Assembly (NCBI GenBank): GCA_002812745.2
Contig: NCSJ02000362.1
Coordinates: 1-40,897, forward strand
Direction: 5' to 3'
DNA length: 40,897 nt
Origin: Scytalidium lignicola
Lineage: Eukaryota; Ascomycota; Leotiomycetes
Shown: positions 8,840 through 20,136 of the stretch, piece by piece
Layout of the letters: each line of letters begins with the position of its first letter
Numbering within the stretch: the first letter of the stretch is position 1
Translations under genes and position numbers: made by a program
Notes under the pieces: generated by a model
What the model was told of the DNA's origin: nothing
Database searches by the model: none
The model's input: the letters and a program-made list of their open reading frames with translations, nothing else

Positions 8840-9560
8840 TTATTATTTAACATGTTAACTAGTATATTATTCTTTATATTGTTGTTATAAAGTATAAAAG
8901 TATAAGCTTGTACTTATAAGACATTTCATAGGTATACATATAATTTATTACCTTGCTAAATCAGGATTTCTATATATAATTACCTTTAAAGTTTATAAAG
9001 TAACTTAGTCTTTGTGAAGGTTTAATTCTACAAGTTATAAAGTTACTTTATAAAGTCTTTAAAGTTGGAAACTACTAGTTCTAGACTTATTATTCTTATT
9101 ATGTCAAAGTGCTTATTATGAAATTGTCAATATATAACCTTTACTTGTTGTATAACATTAAACCTTTTAGTATTATAAAGCTTTAAACTAATAATACCTT
9201 GTTTATTAAAAATGCTTAATTTGCTGAACTTGAGTAAGAATAGTTGAAAAAGGTTAATTTCCTGGTAAAAGAACATAAAATGTTAACTACTAGTAAGGGA
9301 ATCAAGTTTAATAAGGGTATTATACAACTGAACAATACTAGAATTTCACTTATTTAAGAATGTTAATATGTTAATCTACAGCTTATAACCAGGAAATCAG
9401 TTATTATAACAAGCTTACAAGGAATTGTACATTAAAACCTTATTATCAAAGAGTAATATATCATACAATACACTTAAAGAGTATATATAACTTTAGTTTG
9501 CTAATTAGAAGTATTATATAACTTATTAATAGTTACTCAAGTTATTAATCTTAACTAAGA
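8840..9560 (+). pseudogene. Copia reverse transcriptase, RIP-degraded
   Basis: SLYL*DIS*VYI*FITLLN*DFY-like sequence (about 8903-8980) corresponds to the first catalytic block (LYLRDISQAYxQS) of fungal copia RT. Near 9180-9210 the box usually read QTDDT is *TNNTL, both catalytic Asp codons mutated to Asn. Following it are AELE*E*LKK, then GIKFNKGIIQLNN and ECQYVNLQLIT, the standard RT-to-RNase H linker of this group. The interval 8420-8840 links integrase to RT, and no motif stands out there. Same element and strand as the integrase upstream. Confidence 0.7.
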
Positions 9561-9689
9561 AGACATAAAATTGTTGAATAAACACTTATAATAGTAGATC
9601 CAGAATATTGTTAAAGGAATACAATTCATTAAGCTTAATAAGAAGATATTATAATTATTAATCTTTATGAACATCTTATTTATAAATAA

Positions 9690-10160
9690 CAAAGACTTAT
9701 TATTACAAATTGGTTATATCATAGTACTTACAGATTATAAAGGAAATATGAATATATTATACTAGACATTGATTAAGTGTAAAAGAGTTATATATAATGT
9801 TTTAGCCTTAGAACTGTATAGAATAGCTTATGGATTCAATATAAGGGTTATAATCAAGTTAATTATCAAAGGAATCCTTGAAATCAACCTCTTATTAATT
9901 ATATATACAAATTCAAAGTTATTATACAATTACTTTGTCAAGTTAAGAATTATATAGGAAAAGTAACTTATAATTAATATAATATACCTTTATTAAGTAT
10001 ATAAACAACGTTAAATTGTTAAGGTATAATGGATTGAAGAAATTATAAATTCAATTGATTTCATGATTAAAAGAAAGTTATTTAACACTTTAAAACAATT
10101 ATTAGATATGAATAAAGTATAATTAGAAGTAGTAGAATAAGTAAAACATGACAATGTAAG
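9690..10160 (+). pseudogene. Copia RNase H, RIP-degraded
   Basis: The stretch 9769-9957 is still open for 62 codons and reads IKCKRVIYNVLALELYRIAYGF, then GILEINLLLIIYTNSKLLYN. This is the RNase H of a Ty1/copia polyprotein, with the conserved Glu in ALELY. The third acidic site, expected in a CTDSKSL-like motif, reads YTNSKLL at about 9901 (Asp to Asn). Upstream, around 9700-9765, is the first Asp block (LTDYKGN), and downstream, around 10030-10080, WIEEIINSIDFMIKRK matches the last motif (DxxTK-type). The polyprotein ends shortly before the LTR. Confidence 0.75.
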
Positions 10161-10296
10161 TAGTAGAACAGAGAATTGTATAGAGGAGGGATTTGGAGTT
10201 ATTCTTAATTAGGTAATTAGTATACGATTAGGAAAACTTTACAGATTTGAGCGTTTTGAGAGTTATAGTATACGGCTATTTTTAAAGTAGTTCCAG

Positions 10297-10496
10297 TATT
10301 GAGAGTAATATATTGGTTATGTGCATGTGATACTTATATACTATGTAGACTAGTTTTGATTAGGTAGTAAGAACAAGTGAAGCTTTTACAACTTTGCATT
10401 ACTCTTACCTCCTTTTCGAATAATAACTATAGAATAACATAACAAGTATATTATGTATAATTGTGTACTGTACTTCATGTTATAAGTGAACTAACA
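10297..10496 (+). repeat. Copia LTR (3' LTR)
   Basis: The 200-bp LTR runs from TATTGAGAGTAATATATTGG (the original TG is now TA) to ACTAACA. It aligns without length change to the LTR at 35553-35752. Differences are almost all C/T or G/A, for example ATGCACGTGA there and GTGCATGTGA here. It follows the RNase H region on the same strand, hence a 3' LTR. Confidence 0.85.
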
Positions 10497-11170
10497 CTAA
10501 TAAACAAGGAATAATTAACAAAANGAAAAATTAAAAGAAAAAGGAATATATACATAACTAAAAAACTTATAAATTAAAAAACCAAAATATTTCTTAATTA
10601 ACAATGTTAATAAATCTTAAGTTAAAAAAANGAATAATTTTATAAAGCTTAAACTTTAAAAGTAATTACTTAAGATAAGGTTAGAAAATCATTAAAATAG
10701 AACAAATGTAATAAGAATTAAGAATTATCCTTAAACTAATATATCAGATTAGAATACTTGTAAAAGTGAAGGTTAGGTTATTATAAAAACTTAAGATAAT
10801 AAAGTTAAGTAAATTAAACACTTAAAAAATTGTTTAAATATTAAGGTAATTTCTAAGGTTATTAATAACAAAAAACTATTAAATAATGTTTAAAGAAACT
10901 ATTATAATTATAAGTTAAGCTTAAGAAGTAAACAATATATTTAAATTATTCCTTAAAGAACAAGTAAAACAATAAGAGTATAAACTAAATAAGGTTTACT
11001 AATTTAATAAAGAATATCCTAAAGAAAAGATTAAAATTATTAATTATATTATAAAATATAATATTAAGTAAAGTTAAAATTTAATAAAAGTTAATAGTAT
11101 ATAAGAAGAAATACTATTTTATAAGAATGTTAATCTTATAAGAATTACTTATCATTAGAATATAAAGGTT
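10497..11170 (+). pseudogene. Probable leader and gag region of gypsy family C
   Basis: AT-rich, stop-filled DNA lies between the copia LTR and a readable protease on the same strand. By position it should hold the gag of the family-C element, but I recognise no motif and no LTR. Call by context only. Confidence 0.35.
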
Positions 11171-11460
11171 ATAATTAACTTAAGGAGTAATATAAATCTT
11201 ATATTTACATAAGTAATAAGTTTATTAAGAATTCATATTATAATCAAGTTAATAAGATATCTTATTAAGATAGTTAATAGAATAATAATAAAAGAAGTTA
11301 TAATGCTTAAAACTAAGCTATATATTATGATTATAAAAGGTTATAAAAAGATAATTAAGTTTAATGTTATAAACATTAGAAAGTATAATATAATCTTAAG
11401 ATTATTATAAATTAAGAATTATAATCTAAAATAAACTAAACTACTTATGAAATCAAGTTT
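11171..11460 (+). pseudogene. Gypsy family C protease region, RIP-degraded
   Basis: The frame reads VIINLRSNINLIFT, equivalent to a retropepsin active site of DSG type followed by NxIS. Asp, Ser and Gly have become Asn, Leu and Arg, each by one C-to-T or G-to-A step. About 170 bases on, FNVINIRKYNIILRLL*IKNYN matches the FDV.D..YDIILGLPWL-like block that separates protease and RT in chromoviruses. Confidence 0.65.
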
Positions 11461-11679
11461 ATTAAGTATTAACATAACAAGGTAAATAACTTAAGACTTG
11501 CAAAAGTATATAATATTATAATAAATAATAATGAAGACTTAAGAAGAGATTTAACTTTATACCCTTAAATACTAGAATAATATAAGAAGTTTAAGGAATT
11601 ATTCATAAAATAGCCTAAGAATATAATATTATAAAATATTATTAAAAGAAGAATTTAAATTATTCTTCAGACTTATATA

Positions 11680-12900
11680 TCCTATTAACTTAGTATAAGA
11701 TAAGATTATTAAAGAATAATTAAACAAGATAATAGTAAAAGGATTTATAAAAGAATCATAATCATTATGTAAAATACCTTTGATATTTATATTAAAAGTA
11801 GAAGATCCTTGAAGAAAGCCTTGTAAAGATTATAAAGGAATTAATACAAGAATAATACTAAATCAATACTTATTACTCTTAATATCAGTTATTAAAAACA
11901 AGTTAATAAAAGTTATAATCTTTACTAAGTTAGATTTCTAGACAAGTTTTAATCTAATTAGAATAAAGAAAAGTAAAGAATAGAAAATGATTATACAAAC
12001 AAAATATAAATTGTTCAAAAGCTTAGTTATACTATTTAAATTTATTAATATTCTAATTATTATGTAAATAATCAACAATAAAATTATCAAGGAATTTCTA
12101 GATAAATTTATAATAATATACTTAAACAATATTTTAATATACTTAAAGACAAAAGAAGAATATAAAAGACATATTAAACAAGTCTTAAGAATATTACTTA
12201 AAGAAGGAATATATTATAAACTAACTAAGTATAAATTTCATGTTAAGAAAGTCAAGTTCTTAAGAGAAATCATCATTATTACTAGATTTAAAATAAACTT
12301 AGAAAAAATCAAAGTAATCAAAGATTAAACTGAATTAAAGAATGTTAAGGATATATAATATTTTTTAAAATTAATAAACTATTATAAATAATATATTAAA
12401 GACTATGTAATAATCATAAGACTATTAACATCCTTAACTAAGAAGAATAAATCATTTGTATAGAACAAGGAAAGACAAGAAACCTTTAAAAAACTAAAGA
12501 ATACTTTCAAAGACTAAGTATTAACATAGCTTAACTTAAAGAAACTATTCAAAATAAAAACAAATACATTAGACTATGTGCTTAAAGTAATACTTAACTA
12601 GTAAGATGAAAAAAAAANTAGAAATTAATAATATTCTATTCTAAGAAGTTTATTCTAACCAAGTTAAATTATAAAATATATAATAAGAAATTATTAACTA
12701 TTATAAACTTATTTAAGAAATAAAGAGTTTACCTTATAAAGGTTAAACATAAAGTAGAAGTTTTAATAGATTATAAGAATTTAATCTACTTTATTATAAT
12801 AAAAAANGCTAAACAAATAACAAGTAAGATAAGTAGAATTATTAATAAATTATAATTTTTATATTTATTATATTAAAAAAATCTAAGAACACTAAAGTAA
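11680..12900 (+). pseudogene. Gypsy family C reverse transcriptase and RNase H
   Basis: A long continuous frame with scattered stops reads LIYPINLV*DKIIKE*LNKIIVKGFIKES, then FILKVEDP*RKPCKDYKGIN, then FTKLDF*TSFNLIRIKK, then LFKSLVILFKFIN, and LDKFIIIYLNNILIYLKTKEEYKRH. These are the successive RT blocks of Ty3/gypsy. The YLDD box at 12119-12130 is YLNN. RNase H begins after YFLKLINYYK*YIKDY (about 12360-12410), with SLTKKNKSFV*NKE and NTLDYVLKVIL (the DASD-like first Asp survives). This is the best-preserved RT reading in the window. Both catalytic residues are lost. Confidence 0.85.
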
Positions 12901-13079
12901 ATACTCTTAATAAGAAATTAAAANTTCATAAAGGATAACATATATAAATTAAGGGTTATCTTAAAGAAAAAANGGTTAAGACTTAGTATTTAAACATGTA
13001 CAAGTTAACAAGATAACAAGAATTATAAACAATAAGTAATTAAAGAAAATCTAGAATAAGATAAAAGTTGAAAAAGAAA

Positions 13080-13530
13080 GGATAAACCTTTTTAAGAAAA
13101 AGAATTTAAATACCCTTATAAGTTATTATAATAAAAANGAAAGGTTAAGAATAAAAGCTTTATAAGTTAAGCATTTAGATTTATAATAAGAAATTAGTTA
13201 TACTAAATACTTTGACCAAGGAATTCATTAAAGAACAATATAAGTTATTAGTATATAAACACTAAGGAATAAACAAAACAAAAAATAAGATTTAAAGGGA
13301 ATTTTATGTTTATAAGTTAAAACAAATTATTAACAAAATTATTAAAGAATATAATATTTATAACAAAAGTAAGAATTAACATAAGTTATCATATAAACAA
13401 TTATAATCATTAAAAACACTAAAACAACTATAATAATCTATATCTTAAGACTTTATTATCAAGCTTTTATTATTATAAACAAAATAAAGAAGCCTTAATA
13501 TTAACTAGTATAATATAATACTAATAATAA
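13080..13530 (+). pseudogene. Gypsy family C integrase, N-terminal zinc domain
   Basis: The frame reads YKH*GINKTKNKI*REFYVYKLK*IINKIIKEYNIYNKS, then LKTLKQL**SIS*DFIIKLLLL. This is the HHCC zinc-binding domain of gypsy integrase followed by the first core strand (LDFIVKLP-like). Both Cys of the motif (usually C-x2-C) are Tyr. The element stops at 13530, where the family-B LTR begins, so insertion of B1 split it. The rest of this integrase is not recognisable on the far side of B1. Confidence 0.75.
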
Positions 13531-13884
13531 TGTTACAAAACTACATTATCCAAGTCATTGGATAGCTAGGGGTAAGGTAGATGATCAGGGGGTAGTGGAT
13601 ACAAGATACTCATGAGCAGGTGACTAGGTCAAGATAAGGTCTAGTAATGTATTTAGATTGAACACAAGGAGTCTACTCTCATGTTCTTATAGTGTGCTTA
13701 TATAGATAATGAAATCCAACTAGACCTTTTGGACTTCCTCAAGTTCCCTAGGTCTATGGACCCCCTAGACCCCTCTAGGTCCCCCAGGTCTATATCATAT
13801 AATTGTTAAGTTCTCTATATATACTCTGCTGTATATCAAGCCTCAGGCCTACACTAATCAGCTTGTTAGGTAAAACCTGTAACA
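13531..13884 (-). repeat. LTR, family B (3' LTR of copy B1)
   Basis: The LTR is 354 bp, with TGTTACA at the left and TGTAACA at the right. Other copies are 19869-20080 (truncated) and 37453-37813 (opposite strand). The polypurine tract adjoins on the right, so it is the 3' LTR of a reverse-strand element. It keeps a near-normal GC content with blocks such as CCTAGACCCCTCTAGG, in contrast to its RIP-damaged partner at 19869. Confidence 0.85.
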
Positions 13885-13900
13885 TTATCCCCTTTTTGCA
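13885..13900 (-). promoter_or_regulatory. Polypurine tract, copy B1
   Basis: The reverse strand reads GCAAAAAGGGGATAA immediately before the LTR, the best preserved of the three tracts in the window. Confidence 0.7.
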
Positions 13901-14087
13901 CTAATGTCATCTTAACACTTAACTATCATTATAAATGATCTTGTTATTTGTTAATCTATTCTTCCTTTTTAACATGCTACTAAAATACTTGTATTCTAAC
14001 GACATTGTTCTAGAAGAAAAAGGAAGATTAAGGAAATACAAAGAAAGGTTAAGTCTAGGAGATTATATTGAAGATAACAGTATTAAA

Positions 14088-14555
14088 ATGTCTCCTTACT
14101 CTTTCTGTTAACGAAATAGCAAAACTTGTAAAATGGTTTTCAATTCAAGTAAGTATAATAAATACACTTAATGTAAGCAGAGGTATAATTACAATGACTT
14201 GCTTATTTTCTCTTAAGATGTTTACTGAAGAGAAAAAACATATTTGGATGAGGAGAAGGAAAAAATCATATAAGTTTTAGCCTTTATTTCACAGGAAATG
14301 ACTGAAAAGGTAGCTTGTCTTGCTTAACTTCATAAGCAGTGAAACTTTCTTCAGAAGTGTATAAGCAAGATACTCTGTTGTAAGCTGAAGACTCTTGACA
14401 AGTTAAACATTGCAAAAGAGAAAGAGAGGCAAGAGAAACAAAGTTCTTTACAACCTCAAGAGTTACATTCTGCTAACTTAAGCATAGTTTCTTCTTTTGT
14501 TGTTAACTTATTCTTCTTTGACCTTATAATCCTATTACTTGGAAATCTGTTTTAA
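14088..14555 (+). pseudogene. Antisense accessory ORF of chromovirus B1 (Cys-rich, coiled coil)
   Basis: The frame of 156 codons from ATG 14088 lies opposite to gag-pol, between the 3' LTR and the chromodomain. It reads MSPYSFC*RNSKTCKM, then SSKYNKYT*CKQRYNYN, then LDEEKEKII*VLAFIS, EMTEKVACLA*LHKQ*, LKTLDKLNIAKEKERQEK and ends SIVSSFVVNLFFFDL. Seven or eight stops are mostly TAA or TGA in place of Gln, Arg or Trp. The N-terminus has spaced Cys (two now Tyr) like a zinc module, and the middle is a charged helix with heptad-like Leu. It resembles in layout the many short fungal hypothetical proteins with a Cys-x-x-Cys zinc motif followed by a coiled coil. That resemblance is from memory and unverified. 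Confidence 0.6.
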
Positions 14556-14599
14556 GATGAGTTTAGTAATATACTTTTAGTAACTTTTTNATAGCTTAT

Positions 14600-14745
14600 A
14601 AGATTAGAAGTAAGTTCTTATTTATTCTTATTCTTTGAATATCCTATCCATTTAATTAAGTATTATAATTTCTTATAATACATCTTATGATTAATGATTT
14701 TCTTAACTTTATATTCTTTTTCTAGATTAACTTCTTCTAATATTA
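14600..14745 (-). pseudogene. Chromodomain at the pol C-terminus, copy B1
   Basis: The reverse strand reads KKIINHKMYYKKL*YLIKW, then IGYSKNKNK*ELTSNLIS. This matches the chromodomain core (Y-L-I-K-W-x-G-Y, then a W-E pair, here stop-Glu). It ends about 50 bp from the stop of the antisense ORF, so the two genes converge. A chromodomain on integrase defines chromoviruses, which tether to heterochromatin. Confidence 0.7.
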
Positions 14746-14859
14746 ATATTTAAGTGTTTTCAAATGTTAGTTTAAAAAANTAAAATATAAAAAACAAGAT
14801 GTATCTTAACTATTGTTAATAACTTTAATTTATATATCAAAAGTTTATAAACTTCTTTA

Positions 14860-16250
14860 ATTTTGTATAATCTTATTTTTACCTAGTCAAGTTTATTACT
14901 TAGTCTTATAATTTTGATATTTTTTTTNAAGAAGATAAATTTTATTCCTTTTTTTATACACTAATTCCATTAAGTGTTTAAGATTATAATACTTCTTCAT
15001 TCTTTTCTTAGTATATTAAAGTAAGTTTCTAATTTTTTCTTATATCTCTTCAATTTACTTTGTACAGATCTCTGTTAATTTACTTATGGATTTTAGTTCT
15101 AGTCTAGTACAAAATCCTTCTAGTTCTTGTTTATAATTCATATAAAATAGAATAATCTTGGTTGTTTTATATAGTATACCATTATACATTATCTTTATTA
15201 TTAACAAGTAAGCAACTTAATTATCTTGATTATAATTGACATAACATCTTAAGTATCCTTTTAATCATCTATTCAAATATTCTGTTTTTCTGTTAGTTTA
15301 TAAATGTTATACTGTTGATAATTTCCTCTTAACTCTTATTCTTATTATTATTATCTCCTAAAACTTAAATATAAATCTAATATCTTTATCTGAGATTATT
15401 TGTTTTAATAGTCCTCATTAAGACATTATTCTGCATAAGAATATATTAGTTACCTCTTTTACTCCTTAAGTTTCTTTAAACAATTTAAATGTTGTAAAAT
15501 TAGTATAATGTTCAGTTATTACAAAGATGGAGTTATACTTGACTTTTGTTGTACAATCTGTAAAAACTAATAATTTCATGATAAAATCTTATCTGATTAA
15601 TTCTTATAAATTGTCAAGTATTTGTATAAGNTNTAATTANCCTTAAAGCTTCTTTNTTANATTCTTAGCCTTCTTATAAATTTTATATTCTATGATTACT
15701 TTTTTAATTACTGATTATAATTTTATGATAAAATAATCTTTATTAATTTGGTAATAACATTAAGTTACTCTTATGTGTTCATTGTATAATAAGTTATGTT
15801 ATTCTTTGACAAATTCTTCTGTTAATTTTGTTAATATATATAATTTCTTGTTTTTATACTAAATGTTCTTGATTTTCTCTTACTTATCTTTAGTCATGTC
15901 AAGTAAAGTATTCTTCTCTTTTTCCTTTTTGGTTATTTCTTTGATTTAATTAGCTTAGTACTTGTCTGTTATTGTTATAATGACTATAAGTTGTCCTTTA
16001 TTGTATATTAAGAATTCATCTTTGTTTTCCTTCAATATTAGTTTACNTTTTTTTCTTTTCTTTGGTTAAGTACTCAAGTTTTTAACTTAAAGCATTTACT
16101 CTTTTATTATCTTTGCCTTTAATATAAGTAATCTTAAAATCATACTCAGATAACTTCTTTGTTTATTATATTTGTCTTACATTCAATTACTTGGTTGTTA
16201 TGAAGTATTGAAGGTTATAATAATTCAAAAGTATATTTATTATTTTACTA
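14860..16250 (-). pseudogene. Integrase, copy B1
   Basis: Read from right to left on the reverse strand. The best-resolved part is the C-terminal block at about 14870-15010: TKKRMKKYYNLKHLMELVYK, then KRNKIYLL, then NIKIIRLSNKLD*VKI. This is the KGDKVYLLRKNIKTKRPSKKLD signature shared with the integrases near 4900 and 7430. Upstream to about 15900 the core is present in outline but full of stops. The right-hand 350 bp should be the RNase H to integrase link. No catalytic triad could be read cleanly. Confidence 0.65.
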
Positions 16251-17410
16251 GATTTAATAGTATATACTCTTTAATACTTTAAAGCTTTTATAATAATTAA
16301 TATTTCTTTATTTAATGTTTGATAATTTCTTTTTACAATGTTTAACTTTCTTAACTAAAATGTTAATAATACTTAGTAATGTTGTTTATTAATCTATTGT
16401 AATTATGATAATATAACTCTTAATACTATATCTAAAGCATTTGTTTTAATTCTTATTCCTTTCTTAAGATTGAAGATTCTTAAGAAACTTCCTTTTATAA
16501 AGATATCTTTAATACTCTAGAATATGTCCTTTGTAATATTATTCTATTTATAAGCTTAATCTTTCTTTGTAAGTTTAGTTAATAGTATGAAGATTTTAGA
16601 ATAGTCCTTTACAAATCTTTAATAATAGTTTATTAACCTTAAGAAACTTTATAGTTATTTAACTATCTTAAGTACTTCTTATTCTTTAATTGACTAAATC
16701 TTATTATTAAGGGTTTTTATCCTTTTTCCAGAAATACAATATCTTAAGAATTAAACTTATTCTTTATGAAATTTGTATTTTACCAGTTTATAATATAGTC
16801 TTATCTCTTATAATACTTGTAAAATAAACTTGATATACTCTTTATACTCTTTAATACTTTTTGAGTAAATGATTATATTGTTTAAATATACTATTATAAA
16901 TTTCTCTAAATATTTTTCTAATATTCAGTTTATCATTCTTTGTTATGTTATTAGAGTATTGATTATACTAAATGTTATAATTAATAGCTTAAATAATCTG
17001 TATTTTGTTTGAATAATAACTTTTTACTTATTATCTCTTTTAATCCTAACTAGATTAAATGTTGATTATAAGTTTAACTTAATGAATATGACAATTTTCT
17101 TTAACTTGTTTATTATTAAATCTATTAATAATAAGGGGTATTAATCCTTTTTAGTTTTATTATTCAAGTGTTTGTAGTTATTATAAGGTTGTCTTAATGG
17201 ATTGTCTTCTTTCTTTGTATAATGCAGTAATACTTTGACTTTGTTATAACTTTCTTTGTATAAACCTTTAAACATTATTTTCTTAAGTAACTATTTTTTT
17301 GTTATCTTATCCTCAACAAGAGTTGTTTAATAAATTAGTTTATAAGTTAGTCTGAACCCCTTTTTAAGCTTTATCTTATAATCTTATGGTTTGTACTTAA
17401 GTAAGGCTGA
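16251..17410 (-). pseudogene. Reverse transcriptase and RNase H, copy B1
   Basis: On the reverse strand, the start of RT at about 17410-17330 matches the last 100 bases of the window (40800-40897), the DHKIKLKE...AYK segment. The catalytic box at 16877-16888 reads YLNN in the context YLEKFIIVYLNNIIIYS. Near 16740-16690 is the FLEKG-like segment that recurs at 21303-21340. The RT to RNase H connection (LQSFLKLxNYY) lies around 16650. Stops replace Trp and Gln throughout. Confidence 0.75.
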
Positions 17411-17759
17411 ATCATTAAGTCTTTCTATGAATAATTCTAATTATTCATAATATTCTTCAAGAATATGTTTTGTAGTTTTGTTAACATAGATAATTCTTAA
17501 AGACATTAAATTCTGTTCTTCTTCTAAGAAGGTAATTATACTTGTTCTTCAATCAATTATTAGATTATACTTCTTTATCCATTTGATTTTTAATATAACT
17601 TGATAACTTCTTAATTATATAATATTAAAGGATATTCTTTCCTAATGATTATTATTAATCCTCATGTTTAATTCACAAGTTTAAACATTAACTACTCTTT
17701 TAATTATATTACTATTTGTTAATGATATTAAGTAATTGTCTTTCTTAACTCTTATGTTA

Positions 17760-17860
17760 AGTTCAAGTTATTTTATAACTTGTTTACTGATGAAATTTCT
17801 TTTAACTTTAGAATTAATTAAAGTTCTTATTAGCTTTTTACATAGTTTTATGTTTATGTA
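17760..17860 (-). pseudogene. Aspartyl protease, copy B1
   Basis: The reverse strand reads CKKLIRTLINSKVKRNFISKQV, the flap-proximal part of a retropepsin. The ALIDSGA active site has Asp changed to Asn and Gly changed to Lys. The matching site in copy B2 is at 40380-40440. The gap 17411-17759 joins protease to RT and shows no separate feature. Confidence 0.65.
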
Positions 17861-17899
17861 TAATGAACTTCTACTGTTTATAAAGTAAAGATTAATGTT

Positions 17900-19868
17900 C
17901 TTAACATTGTCAACTAATATATTATCTTTGATTTTCAAATCTTCAGCATTTTCTTGAAGTTCTTCAAATAATACTATTTGTCTCTTATTAAGGTTTCTTT
18001 GCTTAAGTCTATCTAAACTTTTATCATTTATAAATGTATATACATCTTGTACTTATTTTACCATTTCATTTCCAAGGTATTCTCTTATCTTAGTGATAAA
18101 GACATCACTTTCCTTAGGAATTCTTTTTGTAAAATTCAAAGGGTATATTACTACTTCTTAATTGAACTGTTAATTGATTCTTTATAGTAGTTTGTCTTCT
18201 CCTAGTAATATAATGAATACTTTTAAAGGTAATGAATCCTTCTCTAGTTCATTAACTGTAGGTAAAACTTCTATATCCTAATTAACTAGCTTGATAACAA
18301 TTTCAACTGATTCTCTTTGTTCTTGTTAAGTATAATATTGTTCTACTTTAAATAATCTTTTTACTAATTTTCCTAAACCTTAGATTTCTTCATATTATAT
18401 TTCTGCCTTTGTTTAGTCTTATTAGAAAGTTATTATTAAATAGCTTTCTTACTATAAGTTATAATATCCTCAAACAACATAACTTAGTCCTTCTTCTATT
18501 ATTATCTAAGTATTCTTAAGTATTTAGTCAAAGTCATCTTGTATTCAAGTTCTTTCTATTAACAAGAAGTACTTGTATATTTCTCTTTTTNATGATAATA
18601 CTCTAGAGGTTTGTCTTATAAACTAGAGTAAGGTCTTTATAATCAAGTTCTTATTCTTTAACAATTATTTCCTCTTATTACATAGTTTTATAAAGTTAAC
18701 TTTTATCTAGGATTTCTTATCCTCTTAATCCTTTTATGTTAATTGTTAGATAGTATCTTAGGATTAATGCTTTTCTTAAAACAGGATATATTTCTATTAG
18801 TATAGCCTTAAAGTTTGCTAGCATAATTATTTAAATTCTACTAACCCTTGGAATTGATCTTTATTTGTCTTAGTTCTTAACTTCTTCTTTATCTTGAGGA
18901 TGTCTAGTATGCTAAGTCCTTGTTATAAGTACAAAATCTACTCTAAGAATTCTTACTATTATTATCTTAGTCACATTAGTTTTAACAACATAGTATAATA
19001 TAACTACTAAGTCTTAGAAGGCTTCTTTATTTAAAGTGTTCTCTTGTTTGTCTTTAGAGTTTTCTTCTGAGTTTGAACTTTCCTCTTCTGATGATTCTGA
19101 CAAGATATTTATAATTCTTAAGATTCTTATAACTTTAACTTTAATTGATATACTTAACTTATTGTCCTTCTTATAAGTATTTATTATATATCCAAATATT
19201 CTACATTTAAAGCATAACTTATTTTTTTCTTCTCTTGTCAAGTTCTTCAAAGGAGATTCTAAAAAAAATTCTTCTTTTTACTCTTTCCTTTAAAGTACTT
19301 CTTTCCTTTTCCTTTAAAGCTTTTCTTTTTCTTTATAACATTTAACTTTATAAAGTTTTTATAATCCTTTTTTCTTATCAAGCTTTCTTCTGTTAAAATA
19401 AGATCTATCCTTTTTGTCTAATATTATTTTGTATTGTTTATTNAGGATTTGTTTAGTGTTTATTTACTTTAGTTTAAAGTTTTAGATTAAAGTCTAGACT
19501 TAAAGTTCTTAATATTAGAACTNAGTTTTGGATTAAGTTTAAGTAATAGAGATGTTAACTTCTTTTTTTATAACTCTTGATAATTCTTTAATAATTAATC
19601 TTTTTATTGATTTAATAAGTTACTTTAATAGTATAACAACTTCTTTTAACATTCCTTCTTAGATGTTAGTTTCTTTAATAACTTAGTTCTTACCTTAGTC
19701 TTCTTCAAAGTTATCTTCTGAACTTTCCTTAAATACTTCTTTAGATCCTTCCTTAGATTCTTCTTTAAAGCCTTCTTTAAAACCTTCTTCAGGTTATTAT
19801 TCATTGTTATTATCTACTAAGGTGTTTATTTTTAAATCCTAATTCATCAAGATAAGTAATGTTCAAAA
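17900..19868 (-). pseudogene. Gag, copy B1, with CCHC zinc knuckle
   Basis: The reverse-strand region between the LTR and protease. An open piece at 19014-19250 (78 codons) reads NLTREEKNKLCFKCRIFGYI, then INTYKK. Its spacing is exactly C-x2-C-x4-H-x4-C, the nucleocapsid zinc knuckle, but the His and last Cys are both Tyr (CAC to TAC, TGC to TAC). It is followed by an acidic Ser/Glu tail, as in copy B2. Near the LTR, 19740-19800, the repeated TTCTTTAAAG-type text encodes an acidic Glu-rich run matching 37905-37990. Capsid motifs are blurred by stops. Confidence 0.7.
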
Positions 19869-20080
19869 TGTTACAAAATTATACTATCTAGGTTATTAAA
19901 CAGCTAAGGTATAATAAATGTTCAAAAACAGTAAAAATGTATAATACAAGTAACTAAGTCAAAGGTAAGATCTAATAATATATTTAAGTTGAACATAAGA
20001 AGTCTACTCTTATATTCTTACAGTATACTTATATAAATAATAAAATCCAACTAAACCTCTTAGACCTCTCAAGTCCCCTA
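19869..20080 (-). repeat. Truncated LTR, family B (5' LTR of copy B1)
   Basis: It starts TGTTACAAAATTATACTATC and follows the LTR at 13531 for about 210 bp to the site CTCAAGTCCCCTA. There the Tc1 element begins, and the last 145 bp of the LTR never resume. Relative to 13531, nearly all differences on this strand are G to A, including a run in which GGGGGTAGTGG has become AAAACAGTAAA. Confidence 0.8.
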
Positions 20081-20113
20081 ACGAACCGAGCGTCATAAGT
20101 CTGTGTACACCCC
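20081..20113 (+). repeat. Terminal inverted repeat, left
   Basis: Exact inverted match over 33 bp to 21268-21300. The inner end is GTGTACACCCC. The palindrome GTGTACAC sits inside the repeat. Confidence 0.95.
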
Positions 20114-20136
20114 TTATTAAATTGATAAATTGCTAC

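Noticed and set aside
11938..12129. Reverse-strand 63-codon ORF, hydrophobic
   Set aside because: It lies exactly opposite the RT palm of family C. The hydrophobic look is a product of AT-rich antisense codons.
14068..14280. Forward 70-codon open frame
   Set aside because: It is out of frame with the antisense accessory ORF, whose frame (from 14088) is supported by two other copies.
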